Shown here: in pieces, positions 1 through 8,181 of the stretch | How the letters are laid out: each line of letters opens with the position of its first letter | How positions within the stretch are numbered: position 1 is the first letter of the stretch | Assembly (NCBI RefSeq): GCF_001636615.1 | Contig: NZ_LGEK01000039.1 | Span: 1 to 43,469, forward strand | Direction of reading: 5' to 3' | DNA: 43,469 nt | Source of the DNA: Mucilaginibacter sp. L294 | GTDB taxonomy: Bacteria > Bacteroidota > Bacteroidia > Sphingobacteriales > Sphingobacteriaceae | Translations under genes and position numbers: made by a program | Notes under the pieces: model-generated | The model's database searches: none | What the model was told of the DNA's origin: nothing | Seen by the model: the letters and a program-made list of their open reading frames with translations, nothing else

Positions 1-19
1 AGATGTGTATAAGAGACAG
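1..19. other. Tn5 mosaic end (Nextera adapter) at left edge
   Basis: The first 19 bases are exactly the Tn5 mosaic-end sequence (AGATGTGTATAAGAGACAG) used in Nextera tagmentation. The inverted form closes the window at the right edge. This is library-derived, not genomic, so the true contig begins at about base 20. Confidence 0.95.
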
Positions 20-28
20 GAACAAAAA

Positions 29-250
29 TTATGCTTTTGTACAAATCGTGGTAGTAGTGTTTAAACATAATATCGCCCTACAAACCGTGCCTGAAGGGCA
101 GTGCGCATCACTGGCACACTCATCGTTACAATTTCCTAACCCACCAGTACCACCACCACCACCACCTGGTGCCTGAAGACCGCCCGACACATTTTTCATT
201 TGCGACCTAGTCAGCATTTCACCTACGCTGTTCAATTTTAACTTTTTCAT
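29..250 (-). CDS. Double-glycine leader, cysteine-rich secreted peptide precursor (bacteriocin/natural-product-like)
   Basis: This 73-residue precursor starts with a 24-residue leader (MKKLKLNSVGEMLTRSQ...) that ends in VSGG, the double-glycine site cut by peptidase-containing ABC exporters (C39 type). Leaders of the form L..xxL(S/T)R..M..V.GG are common on small Bacteroidota peptides. The predicted 49-residue core has a run of glycines followed by six cysteines spaced CX3CX5CX5CX4CX7C, which suggests a disulfide-rich fold; no modification enzyme is visible here. The stop codon is only about 10 nt from the adapter at the contig edge, so any exporter or maturase genes downstream are lost. A small HTH gene lies 84 bp upstream on the same strand. 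The secretion route and the activity are inferred. Confidence 0.75.
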   Translation of the reverse strand: MKKLKLNSVGEMLTRSQMKNVSGGLQAPGGGGGGTGGLGNCNDECASDAHCPSGTVCRAILCLNTTTTICTKA

Positions 251-334
251 GATTTTTTATTTTTTTAGTTTAAAAATGATTAACGAATCAAATTTTAAAA
301 ATCAAAATCCACTATAATTGGATTTCGCTTTTTT

Positions 335-673
335 TTATTTTTTTTCGCAGGGTTCAATTACGCTTGTCTCCGAAAAGCATAAGTTGTTTATATCGTATAA
401 ACCCACATGTCTTAAATCATTTCGAGACAATATATCTTTACTTTCAACAAATAATTGCTGTGCCATTTGCCCTTCTTTTGTATACAAATAGGATTGTTTA
501 TTTTTATCATACTTAATTGGGAAGCCCATTTCCTTCATGTCTTTTAATACGCTGGATAAGCCGGATTTACTAAGCCGGTTCTTGTCGGCAAAAGTTTTTA
601 TGTCCCCCGTCGCTTTTCTTCGTATTAAAAAATCGATATACTGTAACCGTAGAAAATATTTGAATATCGCCAT
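335..673 (-). CDS. Small HTH-domain protein, probable regulator of the GG-leader peptide
   Basis: This 112-residue protein has an N-terminal helix-turn-helix-like region at about residues 8-50 (IDFLIRRKATGDIKTFADKN, then LSKSGLSSVLKDMKEMG). After it comes a GFPIKYDKNKQSYLY segment that resembles the winged end of the HTH_11/DeoR-like domains found in small Bacteroidota regulators. The C-terminal 40 residues are not recognised. It lies directly upstream of the cysteine-rich peptide on the same strand, and such HTH proteins often accompany GG-leader peptide genes in this phylum, so a regulatory role is inferred. The gene is AT-rich compared with the core genes that follow. The 246 bp upstream hold no gene that I can see. 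Confidence 0.6.
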   Translation of the reverse strand: MAIFKYFLRLQYIDFLIRRKATGDIKTFADKNRLSKSGLSSVLKDMKEMGFPIKYDKNKQSYLYTKEGQMAQQLFVESKDILSRNDLRHVGLYDINNLCFSETSVIEPCEKK

Positions 674-919
674 GTAGATAGATTTATAAATTAGATACGT
701 TAATTATTGAATTTTAAATTGCAAAAGAGTATTTCTTAAATAAGGCAAGCCTAAAAACTAAAGGTATTTTTTCTTTAGGTTAAATAATTAGGAGGGGTAC
801 AATGTTAAAGGTAAAATAATTTCTTTAAGAATAAAATTCACAATGCTATCGCATTACATTTTATCGGGATGTAGTTGTAATGATGTTTTGGAGATAGTAA
901 ATTTAAGGCGAGTGCCCTT

Positions 920-1774
920 TTAATGCGCTTCCTGTTTAAATCTTTCCAGCAGGCTGCGTACATCCAGTTTGGCGTCAAGGTCTTCGGCGTCGCTTACGTC
1001 GTCCTCGTCGTTATCCTGTTTAAAATCATCGGCCTGGTATTGAAATACTTTCCACTCTTTGTTGTGGTACTCCAGCGAGGTAAGGCTTTCTACCCAGTCG
1101 CCGCTGTTTAGGTACAGTACCGAGCCGGTTTTTTCTGTGGATTGGATCTCGCGTATCTCGGCGTGGTGGATGTGCCCGCAAATAACGTAGCTGTATGCTT
1201 TTTCTACAGCCAGATCGGCCGCGGTTTGCTCAAACTGGTTAATGAATTTTACGGCATCCTTAAACTTAGCCTTTATTTTTTGCGAGAAGCTCATCTTCTC
1301 TCGGCCCATAGCGGTTAAAAACCAATTAGTGAAGCTGTTGATGAGGATCAGCGTATCATACCCAACGGCACCCAGCTTGGCCAGCCATTTGGAGTGCTGC
1401 ATGGTAACATCAAACACATCACCATGAAAGATCCAGGCTTTTCGGCCATCTATATTTAGTACTATCTTATCTAATAACTGAAATGTGCCCAGGTTAAAAT
1501 CGGTGAATTTGCGCAGCATCTCATCGTGGTTGCCGGTAAGGTAGTACACCGGGATACCCTCGGTAACAAATTTGAGGATGCGGCGTACCACTTTCATATG
1601 CGCTTCGGGCCAGTATGATTTGCTGAACTGCCAAATGTCTATAATATCCCCGTTGAGGATGAGCATTTTGGGTTTGATACTTTTAAGATATTTGAGGAGT
1701 TCTTTGGCGTGACAGCCATATGTACCTAAATGTACATCAGAGATGATAACAATGTCGACTTCGCGTTTTGCCAT
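920..1774 (-). CDS. lpxH: UDP-2,3-diacylglucosamine diphosphatase-like metallophosphoesterase (LpxH family)
   Basis: This 284-residue calcineurin-like phosphoesterase carries the full metal-site set: DVH at 13-15, GD at 42-43, GNHD at 81-84, HGD at 117-119 and GHIH at 200-203. Length and motifs fit the LpxH-like family of Bacteroidota, which removes UMP from UDP-2,3-diacylglucosamine to make lipid X in lipid A synthesis at the inner membrane. Unlike the shorter proteobacterial LpxH (about 240 residues), it has a C-terminal acidic stretch at about 249-270 and a basic end. The ATG at 1774 is right before the conserved beta strand. It is followed downstream by nothing on its strand before the HTH gene. 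It could be a related phosphoesterase of different specificity, so the symbol is moderately sure. Confidence 0.75.
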   Translation of the reverse strand: MAKREVDIVIISDVHLGTYGCHAKELLKYLKSIKPKMLILNGDIIDIWQFSKSYWPEAHMKVVRRILKFVTEGIPVYYLTGNHDEMLRKFTDFNLGTFQLLDKIVLNIDGRKAWIFHGDVFDVTMQHSKWLAKLGAVGYDTLILINSFTNWFLTAMGREKMSFSQKIKAKFKDAVKFINQFEQTAADLAVEKAYSYVICGHIHHAEIREIQSTEKTGSVLYLNSGDWVESLTSLEYHNKEWKVFQYQADDFKQDNDEDDVSDAEDLDAKLDVRSLLERFKQEAH

Positions 1775-1842
1775 TAAAATTGAGGGGCTATAAAAACAGC
1801 CGTTAAATTATAAGCGCTGGCAGGCCGGGCAAACGGGGATGT

Positions 1843-1953
1843 TTACTCCTCGTCGTCGTCTTCTTTAACCTTTAGTTCGTAAGGGCTTAGATAGAATGCA
1901 CCAAGCAATACCAGTAATCCTATTACAAACAAGTAAGCAAATTCAAAATTCAT
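1843..1953 (-). CDS. Small single-pass membrane protein (36 residues)
   Basis: A 36-residue reading frame starts at ATG 1951-1953 and ends at TAA 1843-1845. It begins MNFEFAYLFVIGLLVLLG, which is one hydrophobic membrane helix (about residues 6-22). It then has SPYELKVK and an acidic tail of three Asp and two Glu. An AAGGAAAG purine stretch lies just before the ATG, a good ribosome-binding site for this phylum. The hydrophobic-then-acidic layout and the RBS argue for a real small membrane protein. It lies 68 bp upstream of the LpxH-like gene on the same strand and may share its transcript. The function is unknown. Confidence 0.6.
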   Translation of the reverse strand: MNFEFAYLFVIGLLVLLGAFYLSPYELKVKEDDDEE

Positions 1954-2144
1954 CTTTCCTTATTTTTACAAATGTCCGATTATCAAATTATTCTAACGTT
2001 AAGACTATGTTAAATGTAAAAGGTTACGTTAACATAATAAATAAACTCGAAAACAGGTTTTACATCGCCAACAGGCCGGTTTGGTAAAGTAAGTTACCAA
2101 TAAAATATGAAAAGAGTGTGAAATTGAGGAGAATGCGTAATAGC

Positions 2145-2577
2145 TTAGGCATCTTTTTTAGCCATTATCAGATTCCTCGAAACCAAATTACCCACAAGCA
2201 TTATTGCAGCGCTTGACACCCAAAGCCAATATCCCAAATTGTAGGATATTATATTACTGTAATTACCAGCTTCATCAACTATAACTTGTTTGAAAAACAG
2301 AAATGATACGGCAGGCAATACTGGTATTTAAAGATAAGTCAGGATTTTTATAGATAATAAACCATGAAATAAAAAGCAATGGGTTTGCCAGCCAGGTTAA
2401 TGCCGCGCCACCCAGTATGAATCCAATACTACCACTTATTAGACACGCAATTGAATCTCCGCAACTGCTTTCCGTACAGTAACTGGTTTGCGTTAATGAT
2501 ATCAAAAATATGCCACAGCTAATAAATCGTAACCAATTATTAAAAGCTGCGTGCGATAGGTTCTTAAACATTTGCAA
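2145..2577 (-). pseudogene. Four-TM hypothetical membrane protein broken by a +1 frameshift
   Basis: The first frame (2577 down to 2275) gives MQMFKNLSHAAFNNWLRF..., with hydrophobic segments and the conserved-looking WLANPLLFISW, then ends abruptly. The second frame continues at once with LPAVSFLFFKQVIVDEAGNY, LGYWLWVSSAAIML and a lysine end, stopping at 2145-2147. Together they make a coherent four-helix membrane protein of about 143 residues, of a kind (WLANPLLF, IVDEAG, GYWLW) seen as hypothetical proteins in Bacteroidota. The second frame has a stop at 2328-2330, so the shift lies between there and 2278, most simply near 2316. One base is extra. This could be a real mutation, an assembly error or, less likely, programmed frameshifting. 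Its ATG overlaps the end of the DinB-like gene by 14 bp. Confidence 0.7.
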
Positions 2578-3094
2578 AATCGCGTTTTATCCGCTCCAAC
2601 TGTTTTAAATGATGCTGTAGATGTATCCGGATAAATTTCAGCCATTGTCCGGCGTTTAGCATACCCAGGCGCGGGTGCAGCCAGCGGGCATTGTCGGGCG
2701 CGTTTTTGATCAGGTCGGTTATCTCGGTTATTTTTTTACGGGTTTTTATGATGAGGTTTTTGGCATCTTCTATTTCCAGTTTCTTTGGGGCCATTTTAGC
2801 GGCCACGCTTTCGGGTACTTTTACTTTACCCGGCGGGAACAGGCCGGTAAGCATCAAATAATAACCCCAAAAGTTCATGCCTTTTTTGGTAGGCGGGCAG
2901 TTATTATGCGTGCAGCGCTCTGCCGCTATAGCCGAGCCCAGGCTGGCTTTCAGGATATGGTCATAAACCTCGGCGTAGCTCCAGCCTCCCATTGGGGGTG
3001 TTTCAATGAAACGTTCATCAGTGTAAGTATCCAGTAGTTGGCGGTACGTATCTAATGCGGCATCAATGGCGCGGCGCTCTTTATTCAGGTTCAT
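2564..3094 (-). CDS. DinB-like four-helix protein
   Basis: This 176-residue protein has the layout of the DinB/DUF1569 superfamily: an N-terminal helix (ERRAIDAALDTYRQLLDTY), then GGWSYAEVYDHIL with the first metal-ligand histidine at about 46, and a C-terminal IHLQHHLKQLERI with His158, His161 and His162. DinB-fold proteins bind a divalent metal with three histidines. Many act in thiol transfer or stress responses, but this one's substrate cannot be told from sequence. It is coupled to the upstream HAD phosphatase by an ATGA overlap (3091-3094), so the two are likely co-translated. Confidence 0.75.
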   Translation of the reverse strand: MNLNKERRAIDAALDTYRQLLDTYTDERFIETPPMGGWSYAEVYDHILKASLGSAIAAERCTHNNCPPTKKGMNFWGYYLMLTGLFPPGKVKVPESVAAKMAPKKLEIEDAKNLIIKTRKKITEITDLIKNAPDNARWLHPRLGMLNAGQWLKFIRIHLQHHLKQLERIKRDFANV

Positions 3095-3786
3095 AATAGT
3101 AAAGTTAACTCTTTTAAATGACTGATCTGTACAGTCACATCCTCAGGCTTTGCCAAATTAAAAGGGTTAAAATATATGGCATCCATACCTACGCCCATGG
3201 CTCCGCGGATATCGGCTTCAATGCTATCACCTATCATTACACTTTCGGGTATAGTGGCGCCGGCCAGTTCAATGGCGTGTTTAAATATTAGCGGGTCGGG
3301 CTTGTTAACGCCCACTACTTCGGATATGATCACATTTTGAAAATAGCCGCCCAAGTTGGTGCCTTTTACTTTTATCTCGGTAGATTCTTTAAACCCGTTG
3401 GAGATCAGGTGCAGCGTGTATTTGCTTTGCAGGTAGGCCAGCGTTTCGTGCGCATGGGGGAACAGGTTTGTTTTGTGAGGGCCAAGGTTTACATAGGCGT
3501 CCTCAAAATCGGTGGGCATCAGATCGGGCTGTACGCCAAGCTCAATAAAAGTGCTTTTAAAACGTTCTTCACGTAATTCATCTTTCGTGATCCTGCCCAG
3601 GTGATATTCTGCCCAAAGGCGGTGATTGTGGCGGGTATAGGTTTCGATGAACAGGTCGGCAGAGTGCAGGCCGATATCCTTTAGCTTATAAGTGCCATAA
3701 AGCTCGTGCAGGGTTTCTTCGGCGTTTTTATCAAAATCCCAAATGGTGTGGTCAAGGTCGAAGAAGATGTGTTTGTATAGTTTCAT
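3091..3786 (-). CDS. yjjG: HAD hydrolase, YjjG-type noncanonical pyrimidine nucleotidase
   Basis: The start is taken at ATG 3784-3786, which gives MKLYKHIFFDLDHTIWDFDKN. The longer frame upstream uses poor sequence. The protein has 231 residues. HAD motif I is D10-L-D12-H-T, motif II is near ISNG, and motif III/IV includes KPDP and GDSIEADIRGAMGVGM. The DLDHTIWDF start and size match the YjjG family, which dephosphorylates noncanonical pyrimidine and other nucleoside monophosphates in the cytoplasm. It lies first in a two-gene unit with the DinB-like gene. A divergent membrane gene begins 45 bp away, so the promoters share that gap. Confidence 0.8.
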   Translation of the reverse strand: MKLYKHIFFDLDHTIWDFDKNAEETLHELYGTYKLKDIGLHSADLFIETYTRHNHRLWAEYHLGRITKDELREERFKSTFIELGVQPDLMPTDFEDAYVNLGPHKTNLFPHAHETLAYLQSKYTLHLISNGFKESTEIKVKGTNLGGYFQNVIISEVVGVNKPDPLIFKHAIELAGATIPESVMIGDSIEADIRGAMGVGMDAIYFNPFNLAKPEDVTVQISHLKELTLLL

Positions 3787-3831
3787 TTGGGTATGCCTGC
3801 TTACTGATTTAAACTTTATCTTTAACTTAAG

Positions 3832-4140
3832 ATGAAGGCACAAAAGTATCACTTACAAATTAACTATTGGAGGTTATTAGGCATAATCCTAGTACTTGGT
3901 GCAATCCTTTTTGTGCTACTATTAGTGATAGTAGCTTATGAGGAAAGTGATCAGGGTTATGAAATAGTTTATAAAACTGCTGGGGTGTTATTTAGAATCA
4001 TCGCATTTCCACTTATCTTATTTTCAAAAATTAGCGCCTTTCAAGGTGGTAATGCATTTATTATTGGTACGGTTATAGGGATGTTCTCCTGGAGTGTTTT
4101 AACCGAAATGTTGTTTATTCGGTATAGTAAAAAATATTAA
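3832..4140 (+). CDS. Small hypothetical membrane protein
   Basis: This 102-residue protein has three predicted membrane helices at about 14-35 (LLGIILVLGAILFVLLLVIV), 50-64 (GVLFRIIAFPLILF) and 75-92 (FIIGTVIGMFSWSVLTEM). It has a basic N-terminus and a basic end (RYSKKY). No family is recognised. It is divergent from the YjjG-like gene and more AT-rich than its neighbours. ATG at 3832 follows AACTTAAG, which is not a strong ribosome-binding site. Confidence 0.5.
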   Translation: MKAQKYHLQINYWRLLGIILVLGAILFVLLLVIVAYEESDQGYEIVYKTAGVLFRIIAFPLILFSKISAFQGGNAFIIGTVIGMFSWSVLTEMLFIRYSKKY

Positions 4141-4199
4141 CGTAAATACAGATTACCTGCCTGGTTTCCTGCGTATTTGCGTAAGATTTAATTGCAAAA

Positions 4200-4844
4200 T
4201 CACACCTTCTCTCCAAACGCCAGATCTCCCGCATCACCTAACCCCGGTACTATATAGGCCTTGCTGGTCATTTCGTCATCAACGGCGCAGGTCCAGATCT
4301 GGGCTTTTGGCAGGTTGGCGCGTACATGGGCAATGCCTTCGGTGCTGGCAATAACAGATGCAATATGCAGGGCTTTTAAATTGTATTGAGCTATGATCTC
4401 TTTACAAACCAGCACAATGCTTTGCCCGGTAGCGAGCATGGTATCGCATATGATAAGCGTTTTGCCCTCCAGGTTAGGGGCGGAGATCTGGTCGAGCTGA
4501 ATGGTGAACGCCCCGCTCTTTTTAACCTTGCGGCAGGCGGTAATAAAAGCCGAATCGGCACGGTCAAAAAAATTAATAAACCCCTGGTGAAAGGGTAGCC
4601 CGGCGCGCAGTATGGTGGCTATTACGGGTTGCTCAAGGGCTAAGTTGATATTAGCCGTACCGAGCGGGGTTTCCACTTCGCTGGTGCTGTATTTTAAAGT
4701 TTTGCTGATTTCGTAGGCCAGTATTTCGCCCAGCCGTTCCTGGTTCTTACGGAAACGGTATTTATCCTGCTGTATGTTTACATCGCGCAGTTCGGCCAAA
4801 AACTGGTTGGCAATGGTGTCGGTTTTATTCAGGATGAAAATCAT
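4200..4844 (-). CDS. upp: Uracil phosphoribosyltransferase
   Basis: The start at ATG 4842-4844 gives a 214-residue protein beginning MIFILNKTDTIANQF. The TTG-started extension upstream is not family-like. The family marks are ILRAGLPF at 78-85 (pyrophosphate-side loop), the PRPP loop CDTMLATGQS at 133-142, and PGLGDAGDLAFGEK at the C-terminus, which shapes the uracil site. It converts uracil plus PRPP to UMP in pyrimidine salvage. The PRPP loop differs from the common DPMLATGGS (Asp-Thr for Asp-Pro, Gln for Gly), as is usual for the Bacteroidota branch as far as I recall. It converges with the membrane gene at 3832 and is divergent from the GNAT gene. Confidence 0.88.
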   Translation of the reverse strand: MIFILNKTDTIANQFLAELRDVNIQQDKYRFRKNQERLGEILAYEISKTLKYSTSEVETPLGTANINLALEQPVIATILRAGLPFHQGFINFFDRADSAFITACRKVKKSGAFTIQLDQISAPNLEGKTLIICDTMLATGQSIVLVCKEIIAQYNLKALHIASVIASTEGIAHVRANLPKAQIWTCAVDDEMTSKAYIVPGLGDAGDLAFGEKV

Positions 4845-4926
4845 TCTTAAAATTAAAGTTTTTAAGTGAAAACAGTCTGTTTTATTTTCTAACCTAAAAG
4901 CCAAATTATTGATAATGTAAATTTTA

Positions 4927-4960
4927 TTTGGAATATATGTAGTTAACTACGTAGATTTGT
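4927..4960 (+). promoter_or_regulatory. GNAT-MarR promoter with palindromic operator candidate
   Basis: A TTTG at 4927-4930 and TAGATTTG at 4952-4959 fit the Bacteroidota -33 and -7 elements with 21 bp between them. The spacer holds the perfect 12-bp palindrome GTAGTTAACTAC (4939-4950), ending 1 bp before the -7 box. A palindrome there is well placed for repression by the MarR-type protein encoded two genes on. Confidence 0.6.
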
Positions 4961-4976
4961 ACATAAATAAAATATT

Positions 4977-5474
4977 ATGGAAACTACAATACAGGTAAGT
5001 GCCTTAAACAACAGCCATTGCGAAGATATTATCGACATAATTATCCCTATACAGCAAATAGAATTTAACGTGCCCGTAACGCTTGAAGGCCAGCCCGACT
5101 TGTTGGATATTGAGACCAATTACCACCAAACAGGCGGCAATTTCTGGGGCGCTTTTCACAACGGCGAGTTGGTTGGCACCATTGCCATCATTGCAATAGG
5201 TAATAATGGCGGGGCTTTACGCAAAATGTTTGTGCGTAAAGAGTACCGGGGCAAAGAATTTGGCATAGCGCAATTGTTGTTAGATACGTTGATAGCTTAT
5301 TGCAAGCAACACGAGATAAACGCAATTTATTTAGGTACTGTTGATATGCTGAAGGCGGCCCACCGTTTTTACGAGAAAAATGGATTTACCCGGTTGCCCA
5401 AAACAGAGCTGCCCAAATCATTCCCGCTGATGGGGGCCGATAATATTTTTTATGAGTTATATTTGAGCAATTAG
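4977..5474 (+). CDS. GNAT-family N-acetyltransferase
   Basis: This 165-residue protein has the GNAT fold marks: beta strands around FWGAFHNGELVGTIAI, then LRKMFVRKEYRGKEFGIAQLLL with the acetyl-CoA loop (RxxGxG/A type, here R-G-K-E-F-G-I-A), and AAHRFYEKNGF near the end. It transfers an acetyl group from acetyl-CoA to an unknown amine. It is followed after 12 nt by a MarR-type regulator, making a two-gene unit. In other Bacteroidota and Proteobacteria the same two domains occur fused as one MarR-GNAT protein, which supports a linked function. Confidence 0.85.
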   Translation: METTIQVSALNNSHCEDIIDIIIPIQQIEFNVPVTLEGQPDLLDIETNYHQTGGNFWGAFHNGELVGTIAIIAIGNNGGALRKMFVRKEYRGKEFGIAQLLLDTLIAYCKQHEINAIYLGTVDMLKAAHRFYEKNGFTRLPKTELPKSFPLMGADNIFYELYLSN

Positions 5475-5486
5475 CCAAGGCAACAC

Positions 5487-5966
5487 ATGAACGTTATTGA
5501 CGAATCGGGAATTTTAGCTATTTCCACAAGGCTGCAACGCCTTGCCGAGACGCTTCGTAAGGATGGTGTGCTTATTTACAAAGCAAACAATATCGACTTT
5601 GAACCTAAATGGTTTCCGGTTATTTACACCCTGCATTTTAAGCCTGTTTTAAGCGTGGTTGAAATTGCCAACGAAATAGGCTACACCCATCCATCTACCA
5701 TCAGCTTGCTTAAAGAGCTGGAGAAAGAAAAACTCATCCGATCAAAAAAAGATAAAGCCGATGAGCGCAAACGGCTACTTCAACTAACAGCCAAAGGCCA
5801 GGCGCTTATTGAACAGATGAAACCCGTTTGGGAGATTATGAAGAGTGCTACCACCGAACTCACCAATACTCAAAATAACCTCATGAAAGCCATTGCCGAA
5901 GTAGAGCAGCAAATTAGCCAACAAAGTTTTTTGGCCAGGGCACAGCGCTTAAAGTCTGTAAAATAA
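5487..5966 (+). CDS. MarR-family transcriptional regulator
   Basis: The protein has 159 residues. The winged helix-turn-helix lies at about 50-105: VVEIANEIGYTHPSTISLLKELEKEKLI, then the wing SKKDKADERKRLLQLTAKG (the D-x-R-x-x-x-x-L-T-G pattern of MarR). Long helices on both sides would form the dimer. It probably senses a small molecule and controls its own operon with the GNAT gene, through the palindrome at 4939-4950. This last point is inference from position. Its stop is followed by 174 bp with no gene before uvrB. Confidence 0.85.
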   Translation: MNVIDESGILAISTRLQRLAETLRKDGVLIYKANNIDFEPKWFPVIYTLHFKPVLSVVEIANEIGYTHPSTISLLKELEKEKLIRSKKDKADERKRLLQLTAKGQALIEQMKPVWEIMKSATTELTNTQNNLMKAIAEVEQQISQQSFLARAQRLKSVK

Positions 5967-6140
5967 TCATTACCGGATTGTGGTGCCCCGATCCGGGCCG
6001 AACATAAATAAGGCCTGCCTGTTGTAATAAAATATAAAAAGATCGGTATAAACCATTGCTGACATACTGTTGTCATTATTGCTGCCTTACTTTGATCTGA
6101 AAAGCCCTATTGCAGGATTATTTGTATTTTTACATTACAC

Positions 6141-8168
6141 ATGGATTTTAAGATAACTTCTCAGTACGTACCCTCCGGCGACCAGCCAAGCGCCATTAAG
6201 CAACTGGTTGAAGGTGTAAATAATGCCGATCCGTTCCAAACCCTTTTGGGGGTAACCGGGTCGGGGAAAACGTTTACCATAGCCAACGTAATTGAGCAAA
6301 CCCAAAAGCCAACGCTGATACTAAGCCACAATAAAACACTGGCGGCACAGCTGTATGGCGAGTTTAAACAGTTCTTCCCCGACAATGCGGTGAATTACTT
6401 TGTATCCTATTATGATTATTACCAGCCAGAGGCGTTCATTCCCTCATCAAACACTTACATAGAAAAGGACCTGCAGATAAACGAGGAGATAGAAAAGTTG
6501 CGCTTACGTACTACCTCGGCGCTTATGAGCGGGAGGAGGGATGTGATCGTGGTATCATCCATATCCTGCATTTATGGTATGGGTAACCCCGAGGATTTTG
6601 CCAATTCGGTATTCAAATTCGCGGTTGGTACGCGTATCAGCAGGAATGCTTTTTTACATCGCCTGGTTGAAATACTTTACGCCCGTACCACTGCCGATTT
6701 TAAACGTGGTACCTTCCGCGTTAAAGGCGATACGGTGGATATCTTCCCGGCGTACATGGATTATGCTTATCGCATCAGCTTTTTTGGGGATGATATTGAA
6801 GAGCTAAGCACTTTTGATATTACCACCGGTAAAACCATCGAGAAGATGACGCATATGGTGGTTTACCCCGCCAACCTGTACGTTGCCCCGCGCGAACGCT
6901 TCCAGCAATCGGTATGGGCTATACAGGAGGAACTGGAAACCCGCAAGAAACAATTTATTGACGATGGCAGGTTCATTGAGGCGAAACGGTTAGAAGAAAG
7001 GGTTAATTACGACCTGGAGATGATCCGCGAGTTGGGTTATTGCAGTGGCATTGAAAATTACTCCCGCTTTTTTGATGGCCGTGAGCCGGGGATGCGCCCC
7101 TTCTGCCTGCTGGATTATTTCCCGGATGATTACCTGATGGTGATTGACGAGAGCCACGTAACTGTGCCGCAAATAAGAGCCATGTACGGTGGTGACAGGT
7201 CGAGAAAGATCTCGCTGGTTGATTATGGTTTCCGTTTGCCTGCCGCGATGGATAACAGGCCGTTGAATTTCCAGGAGTTTGAGCGCCTTGCCCCGCAAAC
7301 CATTTATGTAAGCGCAACACCGGCCGATTTCGAACTGGAAAAATCGGGCGGGGTAGTGGTGGAGCAAGTGATACGCCCAACCGGATTGCTTGATCCTGTT
7401 ATTGAGGTGCGCCCGGTGATAAACCAGGTGGATGACCTGCTGGACGAGGTGGACAAAACCATCAAAATGGGCGACCGTATACTGGTAACTACCCTAACCA
7501 AACGTATGGCCGAAGAACTGGCTAAGTATATGGACAGGCTGGGCATTAAATGCCGTTATATCCACTCGGAGGTAAAAACCTTACAACGTGTAGAGATCCT
7601 GCGTGGTTTGCGCCTTGGCGAATTTGATGTGCTGATAGGCATCAACTTATTGCGCGAGGGGTTGGATTTACCCGAGGTATCGCTGGTAGCTATTTTGGAT
7701 GCGGATAAAGAAGGGTTTCTGCGGTCGGAGCGATCATTGATCCAAACCATTGGCCGTGCCGCCCGTAACGACAGGGGCCGGGTGATTATGTATGCCGATA
7801 AAATAACCGACTCGATGCAGATAACGATGGACGAAACCAACCGCCGCCGCGAACTGCAGATAAAATATAACACCGAGCATGGCATTACGCCGCGTACGGT
7901 TGGAAAATCGAAAGAGGAGATCATGGAGCAAACCTCCGTTGTCGACTTTAAGGGTGGTGTACAGCAGGCTTATGTAGAAACCGACAGCATTTCACTTGCC
8001 GCCGATCCGATAGTACAATACATGACCAAACCCGATCTGAAAAAATCTATAGAGAACACCCGTAAGGACATGGTAGCGGCAGCAAAAAATATGGATTTCC
8101 TGCTGGCTGCCAAGCTGCGTGATGAAATGTTTGCGCTGGAAAAAATGATGGAAGAGAAGTTTTCGTAA
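6141..8168 (+). CDS. uvrB: UvrABC excinuclease subunit B
   Basis: The 675-residue length and order match UvrB. Walker A GVTGSGKT lies at 38-45, and the beta-hairpin region includes YYDYYQPEAFIPSSNTYIEK. The DESH Walker B lies at about 335 (VIDESHV). Helicase motifs include VSATPADFE, LIGINLLREGLDLPEV and QTIGRAARN. A C-terminal UVR motif that contacts UvrC is at about 635-670. UvrB takes damaged DNA from UvrA, verifies the lesion and recruits UvrC for incision in nucleotide excision repair. It stands alone; no uvrA or uvrC is nearby. A TTACTTTG near 6088 is a weak -7 candidate. Confidence 0.98.
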   Translation: MDFKITSQYVPSGDQPSAIKQLVEGVNNADPFQTLLGVTGSGKTFTIANVIEQTQKPTLILSHNKTLAAQLYGEFKQFFPDNAVNYFVSYYDYYQPEAFIPSSNTYIEKDLQINEEIEKLRLRTTSALMSGRRDVIVVSSISCIYGMGNPEDFANSVFKFAVGTRISRNAFLHRLVEILYARTTADFKRGTFRVKGDTVDIFPAYMDYAYRISFFGDDIEELSTFDITTGKTIEKMTHMVVYPANLYVAPRERFQQSVWAIQEELETRKKQFIDDGRFIEAKRLEERVNYDLEMIRELGYCSGIENYSRFFDGREPGMRPFCLLDYFPDDYLMVIDESHVTVPQIRAMYGGDRSRKISLVDYGFRLPAAMDNRPLNFQEFERLAPQTIYVSATPADFELEKSGGVVVEQVIRPTGLLDPVIEVRPVINQVDDLLDEVDKTIKMGDRILVTTLTKRMAEELAKYMDRLGIKCRYIHSEVKTLQRVEILRGLRLGEFDVLIGINLLREGLDLPEVSLVAILDADKEGFLRSERSLIQTIGRAARNDRGRVIMYADKITDSMQITMDETNRRRELQIKYNTEHGITPRTVGKSKEEIMEQTSVVDFKGGVQQAYVETDSISLAADPIVQYMTKPDLKKSIENTRKDMVAAAKNMDFLLAAKLRDEMFALEKMMEEKFS

Positions 8169-8181
8169 CATTTCCCCACCC

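Noticed and set aside
1896..2087. Plus-strand 63-residue frame
   Set aside because: It is antisense to the 36-residue membrane protein and has no plausible start context or composition.
6990..7931. Several minus-strand frames of 65-125 residues
   Set aside because: They are shadows of uvrB, which has unbroken family similarity along its whole length.
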